Of a stretch of DNA of 49,737 nucleotides, positions 18,666 to 29,656 are shown piece by piece. The position numbers were made by a program, and so were the translations under genes. The notes beneath the pieces are model-generated. The model ran no database searches, had not been told where the DNA came from, and saw nothing but the letters and a program-made list of their open reading frames with translations. The stretch lies in the NCBI GenBank assembly GCA_030832095.1, contig JAURJT010000037.1:1-49737 (forward strand), read 5' to 3'. Every line of letters starts with the position of its first letter. The first letter of the stretch is position 1. The DNA is from Gammaproteobacteria bacterium (lineage in GTDB: Bacteria > Pseudomonadota > Gammaproteobacteria > Burkholderiales > Burkholderiaceae_B).

Positions 18666-19154
18666 TCAACGATAAGGCGCGTCAATTGCGCGATTGCGGG
18701 CGATATCTTCTTCGTAGCGATCACCCACCGCCAACAACATGTCTTTTGTGAAATACAAATCACCGCGTTTTTCACCGTGATATTCGTGAATATGCGTTTC
18801 AACAATTGAATCGACTGGGCAGCTTTCTTCACAGAAACCGCAAAAAATGCATTTAGTCAGATCGATGTCGTAGCGAGTCGTACGGCGCGAACCATCTTCA
18901 CGCTGTTCAGACTCAATCGTGATGGCCAAGGCTGGGCAAACGGCTTCGCACAACTTGCAAGCGATACAACGCTCTTCGCCGTTGGGATAACGACGCAACG
19001 CATGCAAGCCACGAAAACGTGGTGACTGTGGTGTTTTTTCAAGCGGATAACGCAACGTAATTTTGCGCTTGAAAAAATACTTACCTGTCAGCTTCATGCC
19101 CTTGAGCAACTCAAGCAGCATCAAACTACCAAAAAAATCTTTAATCGCTTCCAT
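18666..19154 (-). CDS. nuoI: NADH-quinone oxidoreductase subunit I
   Basis: A 162-residue peripheral subunit (TYKY homologue) carrying clusters N6a and N6b on the electron path from NADH to quinone. Two CxxCxxCxxxCP motifs are intact: [16 protein letters not shown] near residue 60 and [16 protein letters not shown] near residue 103. An N-terminal amphipathic segment (about 1-35) anchors it at the membrane interface. Spacing is 25 bp from nuoH and 22 bp to nuoJ. Confidence 0.97.
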   Translation of the reverse strand: MEAIKDFFGSLMLLELLKGMKLTGKYFFKRKITLRYPLEKTPQSPRFRGLHALRRYPNGEERCIACKLCEAVCPALAITIESEQREDGSRRTTRYDIDLTKCIFCGFCEESCPVDSIVETHIHEYHGEKRGDLYFTKDMLLAVGDRYEEDIARNRAIDAPYR

Positions 19155-19179
19155 ACATGCCTTTTCTGTCTAGCCGCGC

Positions 19180-20253
19180 TTAGTTCCAGATGTTCCAGGG
19201 CGTCTGCATCCAGATCGCCACAACGACCAACCACACGCCGGTGAGTGGGATGAAGATCTTCCAGCCCAAGCGCATGATCTGATCGTACCGATACCGCGGA
19301 AACGACGCGCGAAACCAGATGAACAGAGAAACCACAACAAACGTTTTAAGACCTAGCCATAGCCAGCCTGGTATCCAAGTCAGCGGAGCGATCTCGATTG
19401 GGGCAGCCCAGCCGCCCAAGAACATAATCGAGGCCATACATGACAAGAAAATCATGTTGGCGTATTCGCCCAAGAAAAACAGCGCAAACGCCATGCCCGA
19501 ATACTCGACCATGTGACCTGCCACGATTTCGGATTCACCTTCGACCACGTCAAACGGATGACGGTTGGTTTCAGCGACTGCCGAGATCACATAGATCACA
19601 AACAGGGGCAACAACGGCAGCCAGTTCCAGGACATGAAATTGACACCGTGGTCGGCAAACCAACCACGCGTTTGCACATTGACAATTTCAGTCATGTTCA
19701 AACTGCCTGACACCAGCAACACTGTCACCAGTACAAAACCAATTGCAAGTTCGTACGACAGCATTTGTGCCGAGGCCCGCATCGCAGCCAAGAAGGCATA
19801 CTTAGAATTGGAGGCCCAGCCTGCCACAATGACCCCGTACACACCGATCGAGGTAATCGCCATCACGTACATCAGGCCCGCGTTGACGTTGGCTAACACT
19901 AGTTCTGGCCCGAACGGCACGACAGCCCAAGCAGCTAGGGCAGGCATCAATGTCACCACAGGTGCCAAGATAAACAAAATCTTGTTAGCCTGACTAGGTA
20001 AGATAACTTCTTTGGTTAACAGCTTGAACACGTCAGCAAAAGGCTGCAACAAGCCTCTGAAGCCAACGCGATTGGGGCCTAGACGAATGTGCATGAAGCC
20101 AATCATCTTGCGTTCCCAATAGGTCAGATACGCTACGCACAAAATAATTGGTACAGCGATCACTAAAATCTTGACCAAAGTCCACAGCACTAACCAAACA
20201 GTTGGGCCAAGCAACTCGGCCCCATGCGTTTCAAGAACGTTGAGCCACTGCAT
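19180..20253 (-). CDS. nuoH: NADH-quinone oxidoreductase subunit H
   Basis: A 357-residue membrane subunit (ND1 homologue) with about eight transmembrane helices, forming much of the quinone chamber. Conserved cytoplasmic loops are visible: [30 protein letters not shown], and [20 protein letters not shown] with the acidic residues of the E-channel. The ATG overlaps the nuoG stop by one base (TGATG), so translation is probably coupled to nuoG. Confidence 0.97.
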   Translation of the reverse strand: MQWLNVLETHGAELLGPTVWLVLWTLVKILVIAVPIILCVAYLTYWERKMIGFMHIRLGPNRVGFRGLLQPFADVFKLLTKEVILPSQANKILFILAPVVTLMPALAAWAVVPFGPELVLANVNAGLMYVMAITSIGVYGVIVAGWASNSKYAFLAAMRASAQMLSYELAIGFVLVTVLLVSGSLNMTEIVNVQTRGWFADHGVNFMSWNWLPLLPLFVIYVISAVAETNRHPFDVVEGESEIVAGHMVEYSGMAFALFFLGEYANMIFLSCMASIMFLGGWAAPIEIAPLTWIPGWLWLGLKTFVVVSLFIWFRASFPRYRYDQIMRLGWKIFIPLTGVWLVVVAIWMQTPWNIWN

Positions 20254-22616
20254 CAGGCACGCTCCACACTAAGTTGTCCAAACGCACCACCCAGTGCTGC
20301 GGTTTGTTCAAAGCCTGCCGCAATGCGCACGGCACCGAGTGCCAGCGTGTTGTCTTGCTCAGCTGCCAACACGACCTGCCCCGTTGCTGCTTTGACAAGC
20401 ACTTGAGTGCCCTGCGCCACGCCTAACTGCGCAAGGGTGCTGGCATGCATGCGCGCCACCGGAGTGCGCGAGGATGCTGACTCTTGTAAGGCAGGGGCAC
20501 GACGCACCATCGCATCGGTACGAAAGATTGGCACATCGGTGACACGCTCGAGAGCCATGCCAGCATGACCGGCGGCTGCAGATGTTGTTTGAGCAGCAGC
20601 GCCCGAAGTCATAGCATTAGCCCCCTGTAACTGATTGGATAAGCGCGCACCCACACCGCCAGACAGCACGGCATCACGCACCGACTCTGAAGACTCGTCG
20701 TCAAAGCCAGCCAAATGCAACACGTTGCCGAGCACACGCAAGACTTTCCAGCCGGGGCGCGTTTGACCGCGTGGAGTGACCGTACCTTTAAAACTTTGTG
20801 CTGAACCCTGAGCGTTGACAAACGTACCCGAAGTTTCAGTAAAGGGTGAAATCGGCAACATCACATGGGCCCAGTCGCGTGCACCTGTTGCGAAGGGCGT
20901 AAGCGCCACGGCAAATTGCGCCGACTTTAACGCTGCAATCGCTTGCGCACCTTGATCGACATCGAGTAAGGGCTCAGCATGCAAGACTACATAGGCCTTC
21001 AAGGGCTCGGCAAACATTGCCGCCGCTGTTTTGCCACCTTTCACAGGCACAGCACCCGCCAGATAACCACCAACCGTATTGGCACCAGCGGTTAAAAATC
21101 CCAACTGGCCTGAGGCCAACTGCGCGATTAGCTGCGCATGCGCTGCAATACGCGCGGCGTCAGGAGCGTTGACCGCGGTGCTACCTAACAGCACTGCGAC
21201 GCGCTCGCCTGAAGCCAAACTTGCCGCAATCTGTTCGGCTTGAGCACTTGGTTGAACGGTAGACAGCCCGGCCGGGATGTCACTAGATTTTGCTTTGGCC
21301 AAGGCCACGACCACTTGAGCCAACGTATCGGCCAAGGCGCTTGGCAAGGTTGTTGCGCGCGCTGTGAGCTTAAACAAGGGATCATCAGCCGCCGTATCCA
21401 CAGACGATACCTGTGTGCCGCGCTTAACCGCCTGACGCAAACGTTGCGCCATCAGCGGATGATCTTTACGCAAGAACGAACCCACCACCAATACGCGGTC
21501 AAGCGTGTCGAGCGCGTTGATCGTCATGCCTAGCCAAGGAGCGCCCGTCAATGCTGCATCAAACGCCGCGTCAGTTTGACGCAACCGAAAATCGATATTC
21601 TCAGAGCCCAAGCCACGTGTCACGCGAGCGAGCAAGGCCATTTCTTCGAGTGTCGCGTATTCGCTGGCGAGCGAACCAATCTGCGCTGCACCCGACGCGT
21701 CACGTACTTGCATCAAACCATGCGCCACTGCCTGCAACGCATCTGACCAAGACGCCTCGCGCCATTGACCGTCGGTACCCTTGACCATTGGGGTTGTCAG
21801 GCGATCTTCGTTCAAACCCTCGTACGAGAAACGATCACGATCACTGAGCCAACATTCGTTCACCTCTTCATTTTCGAAAGGCACGACACGAATGACTTGA
21901 TCACCCTTGACTTGCACTACCAAATTTGCACCCAAACTATCATGCGGCGACACCGAGCGTCGACGCGCGAGCTCCCAGGTGCGAGCTTGATAGCGGAAAG
22001 GCTTTGACGTCAGGGCACCCACGGGGCACAGATCAATCATATTGCCCGATAATTCTGACTCGACGGCGCGCCCAACGAAGGTGGTGATCTCAGAGTGCTC
22101 GCCACGGCCAACCATGCCAAGCTCCATCACACCGGCAATCTCTTGGCCAAAGCGCACACAACGCGTGCAATGAATACAGCGCGACATTTCTTCGGCCGAC
22201 ACCAAGGGGCCTAGATCTTTATGAAACACCACACGCTTTTCTTCTTGATAGCGCGAGCTTGAACCGCCGTAACCCACCGCAACGTCTTGCAACTGACATT
22301 CGCCGCCTTGATCACAAATCGGGCAATCGAGCGGGTGATTAATCAGCAAAAACTCCATGACACTTTTTTGTGCCGCCACCGCGCGCTCTGAGCAGGTGTG
22401 CACCACCATGCCATTGGTCACGGGCGTAGCACAAGCCGGCATCGCTTTAGGGGCTTTTTCGACCTCAACCAAACACATGCGGCAGTTGGCCGCAACGGTC
22501 AATTTCTTGTGATAACAAAAGTGCGGCACGTAGACGCCGAGCTTATGGGCGGCATGCATCACCATGCTGCCTTCTTGCACTTCGACTTTCTTGCCGTCGA
22601 TGGTTAACTCAACCAT
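20253..22616 (-). CDS. nuoG: NADH-quinone oxidoreductase subunit G
   Basis: A 787-residue iron-sulfur subunit of the peripheral arm. The N-terminal third has the [2Fe-2S] ligands (CRMCLVEVE with ACATPV), the [4Fe-4S] segment [20 protein letters not shown], and the N5/N4 region [17 protein letters not shown]. The Cys set that carries the extra cluster N7 in E. coli is not seen: the stretch following [12 protein letters not shown] has no cysteines. The C-terminal molybdopterin-oxidoreductase-like half is weakly conserved and Ala-rich, which is common here. It starts 15 bp after nuoF and overlaps nuoH by one base. Confidence 0.96.
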   Translation of the reverse strand: MVELTIDGKKVEVQEGSMVMHAAHKLGVYVPHFCYHKKLTVAANCRMCLVEVEKAPKAMPACATPVTNGMVVHTCSERAVAAQKSVMEFLLINHPLDCPICDQGGECQLQDVAVGYGGSSSRYQEEKRVVFHKDLGPLVSAEEMSRCIHCTRCVRFGQEIAGVMELGMVGRGEHSEITTFVGRAVESELSGNMIDLCPVGALTSKPFRYQARTWELARRRSVSPHDSLGANLVVQVKGDQVIRVVPFENEEVNECWLSDRDRFSYEGLNEDRLTTPMVKGTDGQWREASWSDALQAVAHGLMQVRDASGAAQIGSLASEYATLEEMALLARVTRGLGSENIDFRLRQTDAAFDAALTGAPWLGMTINALDTLDRVLVVGSFLRKDHPLMAQRLRQAVKRGTQVSSVDTAADDPLFKLTARATTLPSALADTLAQVVVALAKAKSSDIPAGLSTVQPSAQAEQIAASLASGERVAVLLGSTAVNAPDAARIAAHAQLIAQLASGQLGFLTAGANTVGGYLAGAVPVKGGKTAAAMFAEPLKAYVVLHAEPLLDVDQGAQAIAALKSAQFAVALTPFATGARDWAHVMLPISPFTETSGTFVNAQGSAQSFKGTVTPRGQTRPGWKVLRVLGNVLHLAGFDDESSESVRDAVLSGGVGARLSNQLQGANAMTSGAAAQTTSAAAGHAGMALERVTDVPIFRTDAMVRRAPALQESASSRTPVARMHASTLAQLGVAQGTQVLVKAATGQVVLAAEQDNTLALGAVRIAAGFEQTAALGGAFGQLSVERA

Positions 22617-22631
22617 AACTTTGTCCAGACC

Positions 22632-24017
22632 TTAAAGATAGGGGGCCACCACACAGCGCTTATGCTCAATGTGGTACGCAAATTCGTCGCGATAATGTTT
22701 CAAGAAACCACGCACTGGCATCGCCGCGGCATCACCCAAGGCGCAGATCGTGCGACCCATGATGTTGCCTGCAACCGAATCCAGCAAATCAAGATCTTCA
22801 GGGCGACCCTGACCATGCTCAATGCGGTTCACCATACGGTAGAGCCAACCCGTGCCTTCGCGACAAGGGGTGCACTGCCCGCAGCTTTCTTCAAAATAAA
22901 AATAAGATAAGCGCAGTAAAGACTTGACCATACAGCGCGTGTCGTTCATCACGATCACAGCGCCCGAGCCTAGCATTGAGCCGGCCTTCGAGATCGCGTC
23001 GTAATCCATGGTGGTGTCCATCATGATGTTGCCTGGGATCACCGGTGCGCTTGACCCGCCAGGGATCACGGCCTTAAGTGTTGAACCACCACGCATGCCA
23101 CCTGCCAGTTCTAACAACTTAGAAAAGGGTGTGCCCAAGGGGATTTCATAGTTACCGGGGCGCTCGACGTCACCGGTAATCGAAAACAACTTGGTGCCAC
23201 CATTGTTTGGCTTGCCAACTTCAAGATACGCTGGGCCACCGTTGCGAATGATCCAAGGGACCGCTGCAAAGGTTTCAGTGTTGTTGATGGTCGTGGGCTT
23301 GCCGTACAAACCAAAGCTTGCCGGAAAAGGTGGCTTGAAACGTGGCTGACCTTTTTTACCCTCAAGCGACTCAAGCAAAGCGGTTTCTTCGCCGCAAATG
23401 TAGGCGCCATAGCCATGAAACGCATGCAATTGAAAATTAAATTGCGAACCTAAAATGTTGTTACCCAGCATGCCAGCGGCGCGGGCTTCGTCAAGCGCTT
23501 CTTCAAAACGCTCGTACACCTCAAAGATTTCGCCGTGAATGTAGTTGTAACCAACTGGGATACCCATTGCGTAAGCAGCAATCGCCATGCCTTCAATCAC
23601 GATGTGAGGATTCAAGCGCAAAATGTCGCGATCTTTAAACGTGCCGGGTTCGCCTTCGTCAGAATTGCAAACCAAATATTTTTGGCCTGGAAACGTGCGG
23701 GGCATGAAGCTCCATTTCAGGCCAGTCGGAAACCCTGCGCCGCCACGACCGCGCAAACCCGATGCCTTAACTTCAGCGATCACATCTTCTTGCGTCATGC
23801 CTTGCGTCAAAATCTTACGCAAGGCTTCGTAACCACCGCGCTTAACGTAATCGGCCAAACGCCAATTACTGCCATCAAGGCCATCCATAATCTGAGGGCC
23901 AAGGTGGCGACCATGCAACGCCATCGAAGTCGGCAAATCATTGGCCGGTGCAGCGACCAAACCTTGCGAATACTTTTGCAGAATGCTTGCGGTTTTATCA
24001 GACATCAAAGTGCTCAT
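22632..24017 (-). CDS. nuoF: NADH-quinone oxidoreductase subunit F
   Basis: A 461-residue subunit that binds NADH and FMN and carries cluster N3. FMN/NADH-binding glycine-rich segments are [19 protein letters not shown] near residue 90 and [15 protein letters not shown] near 205; the N3 ligands are in [18 protein letters not shown] near residue 378 and [12 protein letters not shown] near 420. The ATG overlaps the nuoE stop by four bases (ATGA). A second in-frame ATG at codon 5 is an alternative start. Confidence 0.97.
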   Translation of the reverse strand: MSTLMSDKTASILQKYSQGLVAAPANDLPTSMALHGRHLGPQIMDGLDGSNWRLADYVKRGGYEALRKILTQGMTQEDVIAEVKASGLRGRGGAGFPTGLKWSFMPRTFPGQKYLVCNSDEGEPGTFKDRDILRLNPHIVIEGMAIAAYAMGIPVGYNYIHGEIFEVYERFEEALDEARAAGMLGNNILGSQFNFQLHAFHGYGAYICGEETALLESLEGKKGQPRFKPPFPASFGLYGKPTTINNTETFAAVPWIIRNGGPAYLEVGKPNNGGTKLFSITGDVERPGNYEIPLGTPFSKLLELAGGMRGGSTLKAVIPGGSSAPVIPGNIMMDTTMDYDAISKAGSMLGSGAVIVMNDTRCMVKSLLRLSYFYFEESCGQCTPCREGTGWLYRMVNRIEHGQGRPEDLDLLDSVAGNIMGRTICALGDAAAMPVRGFLKHYRDEFAYHIEHKRCVVAPYL

Positions 24018-24514
24018 TTTGAATCCCCGCGTGCAGCCTCAGCCAACTCGGCTAGCATGGCATCGATTTTTTCGGGCGCCATACGCACACACATGTGCTT
24101 GTTGTTCACGATCAGTACAGGTGAGTCGCCACAGGCGCCCATGCACTCGCCTTCAACGAGCGTAAATACACCGTCGGCGGTTGTTTCACGAAACCCAATA
24201 CCCAGTTTGGTCTTGAGGTAATCAGCGGTTTTTTCGCCATCACGCAAGGCGCAAGGTAAGTTGGTGCAAACGGTTAGCTTGAACTTACCCACGGGGCGCA
24301 CATCAAACATATTGTAAAAAGTCGCGTTTTCTTGCACAGCGATAGCCGGCTGACCGAGGTAGTCGGCCACGTCTTGAATGACTTCGGGCGACACCCAACC
24401 CTGCTCGTCTTGCGCAATTGCCAGCGAGGCCATGATGGCAGACTGCTTTTGATCAGCCGGATACTTGGCGATCTCGCGGTCGATTCTTTTGTAAGCCTGT
24501 TCAGAGAGCAACAT
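24014..24514 (-). CDS. nuoE: NADH-quinone oxidoreductase subunit E
   Basis: A 166-residue thioredoxin-like [2Fe-2S] subunit (cluster N1a) that pairs with NuoF. The four ligands are visible in [10 protein letters not shown] (near residue 93) and [12 protein letters not shown] (near residue 135). An N-terminal helical domain with [22 protein letters not shown] precedes it. Spacing is 33 bp from nuoD; it overlaps nuoF by four bases. Confidence 0.97.
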   Translation of the reverse strand: MLLSEQAYKRIDREIAKYPADQKQSAIMASLAIAQDEQGWVSPEVIQDVADYLGQPAIAVQENATFYNMFDVRPVGKFKLTVCTNLPCALRDGEKTADYLKTKLGIGFRETTADGVFTLVEGECMGACGDSPVLIVNNKHMCVRMAPEKIDAMLAELAEAARGDSK

Positions 24515-24547
24515 GTTTTAAATCCGGTATGAGCGATGAGGCAACGA

Positions 24548-25804
24548 TTAGCGGTCGATCTCGCCAAACACAATATCTTGAGTACCAATGATGGTCACAG
24601 CATCAGCAATCATGTGACCACGCGACATTTCGTCAAGCGCCTGCAAATGCACAAAGCCAGGCGCACGAATTTTTAAACGATAAGGCTTGTTGGCGCCGTC
24701 AGACACCATGTAAATCCCAAACTCACCCTTAGGATGCTCGATCGAAGCATAGGCCTCGCCCGCTGGCACGCTAAAGCCTTCAGTGAACAACTTGAAGTGA
24801 TGGATGAGTTCTTCCATGTTTGACTTCATACCGGTGCGCTGTGGTGGCGAAACCTTATGGTTATCGAGCATCACAGGGCCTGGATTGCTACGCAACCACT
24901 GCACACATTGCTGAATAATGCGATTGCTTTCACGCATTTCAGCGACACGCACTAAGTAACGATCATACGAATCGCCATTGACACCCACAGGTATATCGAA
25001 CTTCAAGCGGTCGTACACTTCGTAGGGCTGCATTTTGCGAAGATCCCAGGCCACACCAGAACCGCGCAACATCGGGCCACTAAAGCCCAGTGCCTTCGCA
25101 CGTTCAGGGTCAACCACACCAATCCCTACCAAACGTTGCTTCCAGATACGGTTGTCGGTTAGCAAGGTTTCGTATTCATCGACACAAGCCGGAAAGCGAT
25201 TGGTAAAGTCTTCGATGAAATCGAGCAACGAACCTGAGCGGGCATCGTTCATGATCTTGAAATCTTTAGCCGTGCGGTATTGACTAGTTTTGCCGTACTG
25301 AGGCATCGCATCAGGCAAATCGCGATACACACCACCGGGGCGATAGTAAGCCGCATGCAAGCGCGCACCCGACACCGCCTCGTAGCAATCCATCAAATCT
25401 TCGCGCTCACGAAACGCGTACAAAAATACCGCCATCGCACCCACGTCAAGCGCGTGTGAACCCAGCGACATTAAGTGATTTAACAAGCGCGTGATTTCGT
25501 CGAACATCACACGAATGTATTGCGCCCGCAAAGGTGGCGTCACACCCATCAGCTTTTCGATTGCCAGCACATAGGCGTGCTCGTTACACATCATCGAGAC
25601 GTAATCCAGACGATCCATGTAAGGCAAGGCTTGCAAAAACGTACGGTGCTCGGCTAATTTTTCAGTGGCACGATGCAACAAACCGATGTGTGGATCAGCG
25701 CGTTGGATCACTTCGCCATCTAATTCAAGCACTAAGCGCAACACACCGTGTGCGGCCGGGTGTTGGGGGCCAAAATTTAGCGTGTAGTTTTTAATTTCAG
25801 CCAT
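24548..25804 (-). CDS. nuoD: NADH-quinone oxidoreductase subunit D
   Basis: A 418-residue subunit (49-kDa homologue) forming the quinone site together with NuoB and NuoH. Clear family segments: [19 protein letters not shown] at the N-terminus with the quinone-site His and Thr/Ala loop, [48 protein letters not shown], and the C-terminal DIVFGEIDR. The typical proteobacterial separate nuoC/nuoD arrangement is present rather than the fused nuoCD of enterics. It begins two bases after the nuoC stop. Confidence 0.97.
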   Translation of the reverse strand: MAEIKNYTLNFGPQHPAAHGVLRLVLELDGEVIQRADPHIGLLHRATEKLAEHRTFLQALPYMDRLDYVSMMCNEHAYVLAIEKLMGVTPPLRAQYIRVMFDEITRLLNHLMSLGSHALDVGAMAVFLYAFREREDLMDCYEAVSGARLHAAYYRPGGVYRDLPDAMPQYGKTSQYRTAKDFKIMNDARSGSLLDFIEDFTNRFPACVDEYETLLTDNRIWKQRLVGIGVVDPERAKALGFSGPMLRGSGVAWDLRKMQPYEVYDRLKFDIPVGVNGDSYDRYLVRVAEMRESNRIIQQCVQWLRSNPGPVMLDNHKVSPPQRTGMKSNMEELIHHFKLFTEGFSVPAGEAYASIEHPKGEFGIYMVSDGANKPYRLKIRAPGFVHLQALDEMSRGHMIADAVTIIGTQDIVFGEIDR

Positions 25805-25806
25805 GA

Positions 25807-26427
25807 TTAACGCCCTATTCCGTAGCCGTCTTCACGAATCACACGCGGAATAATCTCGCGCGGCTCGATCGTAACAGGTTGATACACCACACGGCGTTGC
25901 TCAGGGTCATAACGCATTTCAACGTTGCCGTACACCGGAAAATCTTTGCGAAACGGATGACCGATAAAACCATAGTCAGTCAGAATACGACGCAGATCAG
26001 GATGGCCTTCAAACACAATGCCAAATAAATCGAACGCTTCGCGCTCAAACCAATTGACACTAGGCCATACATTGACCAACGAATTAAGCAGCGGAAATTC
26101 ACCATTCACGGCATAGGTGCGTACACGCAAACGCCAGTTATGCGTGAGCGACATCAAGTGCGCCACTACAGCAAAACGCCCCGCGGGCGCCAAGGCAGTT
26201 TGTGGTGCTTGCCCGACACGGCCCGTGCCATAGGTGAGGTAATCAACGCCACACAAATCCACACACATCTCAAAACGCAATGCGGGTTCGTCGCGCAAAC
26301 GTAAACAGGTGGTTTCCCACTGGTCAGCTGCAATTTCAAGCGTGATTTCGTCGGTTGATAACGTGAGCTGAGCCTGCTCACCGAGCAGAGTCACGAGTTG
26401 TTGCTGCAGGTTTTCTAGCCTGGACAT
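25807..26427 (-). CDS. nuoC: NADH-quinone oxidoreductase subunit C
   Basis: A 206-residue peripheral subunit (30-kDa homologue). The family signature is present near residue 125: [20 protein letters not shown] followed by [20 protein letters not shown] and [12 protein letters not shown]. The C-terminus extends past the core with [17 protein letters not shown]. It follows nuoB after 57 bp, the widest gap inside the operon apart from the promoter, and precedes nuoD by two bases. Confidence 0.96.
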   Translation of the reverse strand: MSRLENLQQQLVTLLGEQAQLTLSTDEITLEIAADQWETTCLRLRDEPALRFEMCVDLCGVDYLTYGTGRVGQAPQTALAPAGRFAVVAHLMSLTHNWRLRVRTYAVNGEFPLLNSLVNVWPSVNWFEREAFDLFGIVFEGHPDLRRILTDYGFIGHPFRKDFPVYGNVEMRYDPEQRRVVYQPVTIEPREIIPRVIREDGYGIGR

Positions 26428-26484
26428 GTGTTTTTAAGCCTGATTAAACCGATACACAAATGTTAATGAGTGCATCGTCTTGAT

Positions 26485-26961
26485 TTAACGAGCGATGGTA
26501 TTGGTTTGACGAATTTTGTTTTGCATTTGCAACAGGCCATAGACCAAGGCCTCGGCCGTTGGAGGACAGCCCGGCACATAGACATCAACCGGAACAATGC
26601 GATCACAGCCACGCACCACAGAATAGGAGTAGTGATAGTAGCCACCACCATTGGCGCAAGACCCCATCGACACGACCCAACGTGGCTCGGGCATTTGATC
26701 GTAGACCTTGCGCAAGGCTGGAGCCATTTTGTTGCACAGCGTGCCCGCCACAATCATCAGATCAGACTGACGTGGGCTTGGTCGAAAAATGATACCAAAC
26801 TGGTCGAGGTCGTAACGCGCCGCGCCAGCGTGCATCATTTCGACTGCACAGCAAGCCAAGCCAAACGTCATTGGCCACATCGAACCCGTCTTTGCCCAGT
26901 TGATAAATTTGTCAGCGCTCGTGGTGACAAAACCTTGCTTCAAAATGCCGTCAATTGCCAT
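26485..26961 (-). CDS. nuoB: NADH-quinone oxidoreductase subunit B
   Basis: A 158-residue subunit (PSST homologue) holding the terminal cluster N2 that reduces quinone. The ligands sit in [13 protein letters not shown] (adjacent cysteines near residue 38), [16 protein letters not shown] near residue 102, and [15 protein letters not shown] near residue 133. The N-terminal helix segment [20 protein letters not shown] is typical. It lies 29 bp after nuoA. Confidence 0.97.
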   Translation of the reverse strand: MAIDGILKQGFVTTSADKFINWAKTGSMWPMTFGLACCAVEMMHAGAARYDLDQFGIIFRPSPRQSDLMIVAGTLCNKMAPALRKVYDQMPEPRWVVSMGSCANGGGYYHYSYSVVRGCDRIVPVDVYVPGCPPTAEALVYGLLQMQNKIRQTNTIAR

Positions 26962-26990
26962 GTGTCTCTTCGCTGCATTGATCGTTGGGA

Positions 26991-27350
26991 TTACTCCCAG
27001 TCAAGCGCGCCTTTTTTCCACTCGTAGATGAAACCAACGGTGAGGATCGTTAAGAAGATCATCACTGTCACAAAACCAACGATTCCGACGGCGCTATTTG
27101 CAATGGCCCAAGGAAACAAAAACGCGATTTCTAAATCGAACAAAATGAACAAGATGGCCACAAGGTAGTAGCGCACATCAAACTTCATTCGAGAGTCGCC
27201 AAAAGCTTCAAAGCCGCACTCGTACGGCGAAAGCTTTTGCGCATCAGGGCGATGCGGCCCTATCAAAGAACCCGCCGCAATCAGGGCAAAGCCAATCAGG
27301 CTACCCACTACGATGAAGAGTAAAACTGGAAAGTATTGTTGCAGATTCAT
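26991..27350 (-). CDS. nuoA: NADH-quinone oxidoreductase subunit A
   Basis: A 119-residue membrane subunit (ND3 homologue) with three transmembrane helices. The loop linking the first two has the family signature [16 protein letters not shown] with its Cys, and the second helix has [13 protein letters not shown] with conserved acidic residues. The start is the ATG at 27348-27350 ([12 protein letters not shown]); an upstream in-frame extension to 27458 would run into the porin terminator and has no family similarity. This is the first gene of the nuo operon. Confidence 0.96.
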   Translation of the reverse strand: MNLQQYFPVLLFIVVGSLIGFALIAAGSLIGPHRPDAQKLSPYECGFEAFGDSRMKFDVRYYLVAILFILFDLEIAFLFPWAIANSAVGIVGFVTVMIFLTILTVGFIYEWKKGALDWE

Positions 27351-27382
27351 CCGGACGTCTCGGCAGTTGCACAAACCCCATA

Positions 27383-27388
27383 AGTATA
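27383..27388 (-). promoter_or_regulatory. Candidate -10 box (TATACT) for the nuo operon
   Basis: Reading on the minus strand, TATACT lies 33-38 bases upstream of the nuoA ATG, which would give a leader of about 25 bases. No convincing -35 box sits at the right distance (GGTAAA is closest). A TTGACA on the same strand at 27434-27439 is too far upstream to pair with it. Offered as a weak promoter candidate. Confidence 0.3.
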
Positions 27389-27441
27389 CACCGCCCTTAG
27401 GGTTTTTACCCGCAGAAGCAAACTCTGGTTTGATGTCAAGT

Positions 27442-27477
27442 AAAAAAAAACAGGCCACTCAAAGAGTGGCCTGTTTT
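27442..27477 (-). terminator. Intrinsic terminator of the porin gene
   Basis: Arms 27447-27459 and 27465-27477 (AAAACAGGCCACT / AGTGGCCTGTTTT) pair perfectly over 13 bp around a 5-base loop. On the minus strand the stem is followed by a run of nine T residues, the classic rho-independent layout. It sits about 55 bp past the porin stop and separates the highly expressed porin gene from the nuo operon on the same strand. Confidence 0.85.
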
Positions 27478-27492
27478 CATTCTGTACATCAC

Positions 27493-27514
27493 CAAGCTAA
27501 CCGAGGTTAGCTTG
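27493..27514 (-). repeat. Second hairpin in the porin 3' untranslated region
   Basis: CAAGCTAACC and GGTTAGCTTG form 10-bp perfect arms with only GA between them; with a 4-base loop the stem is 9 bp. It lies between the porin stop and the terminator and has no T-run, so it may be an RNA-stabilising or processing stem. Confidence 0.5.
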
Positions 27515-27530
27515 TATCCTAAGCGATTGC

Positions 27531-28709
27531 TTAGAATGCGTGACGCAGACCAACAGTCGCAGTGTTGCCTGACAAACCGGCGATACCCTGGAAGTTGTTC
27601 ACGTATGAGTAGATTGCGTACACGTTGGTGCGGTTGGTGAACTTGTATGAATAACCCAAGCCCCATGTCAACTGAGTCGCACCACCAACATCAGAAACGA
27701 TGCCTGTGTGTGCTTGACCTTGGTAGGCAGCCATCACAGTACCGTTTGCGCCGACTGGAGCTGACGCGTTGATGTTCCAGGCGTTTGTACCAGCACCATC
27801 AGCAAACACGATGCCACCAGCGCCAAACGGGTTAGTGATATCGCTTGATACTGAAGTCGTTGATTGACCTTGGATCAGACCGCCGCGAACCTGATTGTAG
27901 GCCGCGCCAATCTTAACAACTTTAGCATCATAGGCACCAGCAACAATCCAAGACGTCACTTTTGTGCCGTTTTGGCCAGATATGGTGTTACTTGCTGGAG
28001 TGAACTGGTCATACACACCAGTTAAATAGATGCCACCGTTTGTGTAGCTAACAGCGCCCGCAATGTTGCGCATGTTGTTGCCGGTGTCAAACGAGCTGCC
28101 TTGTGACGCGTCGGCAGCAGCACCACCAGTTGTCAACTGTCTGTTAGTTGCCAAGCCAGTGTTGAATGAGTATTGAGCACCAACCTTGAAGCCTGACAGG
28201 CTAGGTGATTGATACATAATCATGTTGTTTTGACGAACAGCAGTGATGCCCATTACGCCAGAAATGTTGATGATTGGAGCGTTCACAGCGAAGGCGCTAT
28301 CAATCGGGCCACCGGCAAATTTAAATGCCAAGTTCAATTGACGACCGATATCAACACGACCCCAAGCGTTGTTTTGCAAACCAACGATTGAAGTACGTTG
28401 CCATGTGCCAACCGAACCAGCTGTGCCGTCGTTGACGTTAACTTGACCTTCCAAGTTCCAGACAGCTTGGTTACCTGAACCCAAGTCTTCAACACCGCGC
28501 ACGCCAAATCGTGAGGTTGACTGTGTACCTGACACAACAGCGATGCTGCTGGTCGAGATGTCAACTCTGCTGAATGGACCAGATGACAGGTTCCAGTTTT
28601 GGTAGCGAACGCCACCGTCTAACACACCGTACAAGGTGACTGATGATTGAGCCGATGCGGCACCAGCAAAGCCGGCTAACAGGGCGGCAGCGAGCAGAGT
28701 CTTTTTCAT
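27531..28709 (-). CDS. Outer membrane porin (Gram-negative general porin, Porin_4 type)
   Basis: A 392-residue trimeric beta-barrel porin of the betaproteobacterial type. A signal peptide (MKKTLLAAALLAGFAGAASA) is followed by the typical mature start QSSVTLYGVLDGGVRY. Family features are the PESG-like loop region, alternating amphipathic strands ending in aromatic residues, TSRFGVRGVEDLGSG near residue 65, and the C-terminal strand ending VGLRHAF with terminal Phe, the BAM recognition signal. It would allow passive diffusion of small solutes; specificity is not readable. An ACGGAG ribosome site lies about 9 bases before the ATG. A hairpin overlaps the stop codon (CTAAGC/GCTTAG at 27519-27534), followed by another stem and a strong terminator. 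Confidence 0.93.
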   Translation of the reverse strand: MKKTLLAAALLAGFAGAASAQSSVTLYGVLDGGVRYQNWNLSSGPFSRVDISTSSIAVVSGTQSTSRFGVRGVEDLGSGNQAVWNLEGQVNVNDGTAGSVGTWQRTSIVGLQNNAWGRVDIGRQLNLAFKFAGGPIDSAFAVNAPIINISGVMGITAVRQNNMIMYQSPSLSGFKVGAQYSFNTGLATNRQLTTGGAAADASQGSSFDTGNNMRNIAGAVSYTNGGIYLTGVYDQFTPASNTISGQNGTKVTSWIVAGAYDAKVVKIGAAYNQVRGGLIQGQSTTSVSSDITNPFGAGGIVFADGAGTNAWNINASAPVGANGTVMAAYQGQAHTGIVSDVGGATQLTWGLGYSYKFTNRTNVYAIYSYVNNFQGIAGLSGNTATVGLRHAF

Positions 28710-29094
28710 TTAAGAAATCTCCGTAAGTTTGAGTGACAAGAGCAACAAACGGGTGTTTTGTTCGCTGCCCCCCTAACTCCGCTAAGGGAAGTTGACGCTA
28801 TTGCATCAAAAAACCGAGGCTGTGGCTATGATTCTCGACATAAACCTGCCACAGAGGGGGTGTTTTGTTGGCTTAGTGCAACGTTTCGATGTTTTAATCT
28901 CAATAAACAAAGGGTTTACCCTTATTTTCTTGCAGATGCTAGCAAAGTTTGAATTTGTCTTGAAAACCACTTGCTACCCGTACTCAAAGACCACCCAGCG
29001 CCACGCGCCACCCGTCTGACTCAGGCTAAAGTGCTGAGTAAGCCCCACGCAAGAATACGGTCAACCCGACAAACATGACACAGAGACCTGATTG
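28710..29094. promoter_or_regulatory. Divergent porin / thioesterase intergenic region
   Basis: A 385-bp gap without a credible gene. It contains two copies of GGGTGTTTTGTT (28751-28762 and 28858-28869, 107 bp apart), an inverted repeat CTGTGGC...GCCACAG around 28820-28855, and a perfect 14-bp dyad AAGGGT-TT-ACCCTT at 28910-28923 set in AT-rich sequence. These are candidate regulator sites for the porin gene, which reads leftward; no regulator can be named. Confidence 0.4.
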
Positions 29095-29526
29095 ATGACT
29101 GCCACCACAACTGATACACCTCGCATTGGACTAGACGAGTTTTTGTTTTTGCTCGACACCCACCATCCCTTTGCAAAATTCCTTGGCATCCAAATTTTAG
29201 AGATTGGGTACGGTACGGCTACGCTCTCTTTGCCACCAAACCCTAATTTTCAGCGCTTAGGGGGCATTGTGGCGGGCCCCATGCTCATGGGTTTGGCAGA
29301 TCTGGCCATGTATGCGGCGGTTGTAGGGGCCACAGGTAATGCCGAGGCAGTGACCGCAAGCCTGACCATTAATTTCATGCGCAAAAGCCCTCCGGGCACA
29401 ATCTACGCGCACGCTCGGGTGCTCAAGACGGGCCGCCTATGCTCGGGTGATGTCACACTAACGGGTGAAGGGAGCACTGACCCACTTGCCCATAGTGTCA
29501 GCATTTGGTCATTACCCAAGGTGTAA
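29095..29526 (+). CDS. PaaI-type hotdog-fold thioesterase
   Basis: A 143-residue single hotdog domain, the fold of acyl-CoA thioesterases of the PaaI/YbgC group. The core helix region reads GGIVAGPMLMGLADLAMYAA, with the strand TASLTINFMRKSPPGTIYA and GRLCSGDVTLTGEG, as in PaaI-family proteins. The N-terminal HHPFAKFLGIQILEIGYG is also typical. The substrate is not predictable; cytoplasmic acyl-CoA hydrolysis is the family activity. The start is the ATG at 29095 (a TTG at 29092 precedes it). A Bug receptor gene follows on the same strand after 130 bp. Confidence 0.8.
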   Translation: MTATTTDTPRIGLDEFLFLLDTHHPFAKFLGIQILEIGYGTATLSLPPNPNFQRLGGIVAGPMLMGLADLAMYAAVVGATGNAEAVTASLTINFMRKSPPGTIYAHARVLKTGRLCSGDVTLTGEGSTDPLAHSVSIWSLPKV

Positions 29527-29656
29527 GCCAGAGTCATCTAGGGCGAACCGAAGTCATTCAAGGAGAGCCCGAAAAAAATCAAGCAAGTGATTGACAAAGC
29601 CCTCACCTGCACCGAAGATAAGCGTTGTCATCGCACCCTTCTTCGCGGAGCCCCAC

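Noticed and set aside
15231..19993. Numerous plus-strand open frames opposite the nuo genes
   Set aside because: They mirror codon structure of strongly conserved membrane and iron-sulfur subunits and show no independent protein similarity.
27434..27439. TTGACA as the -35 box of the nuo promoter
   Set aside because: No -10 box lies 16-18 bases downstream; the plausible TATACT is about 45 bases further on.
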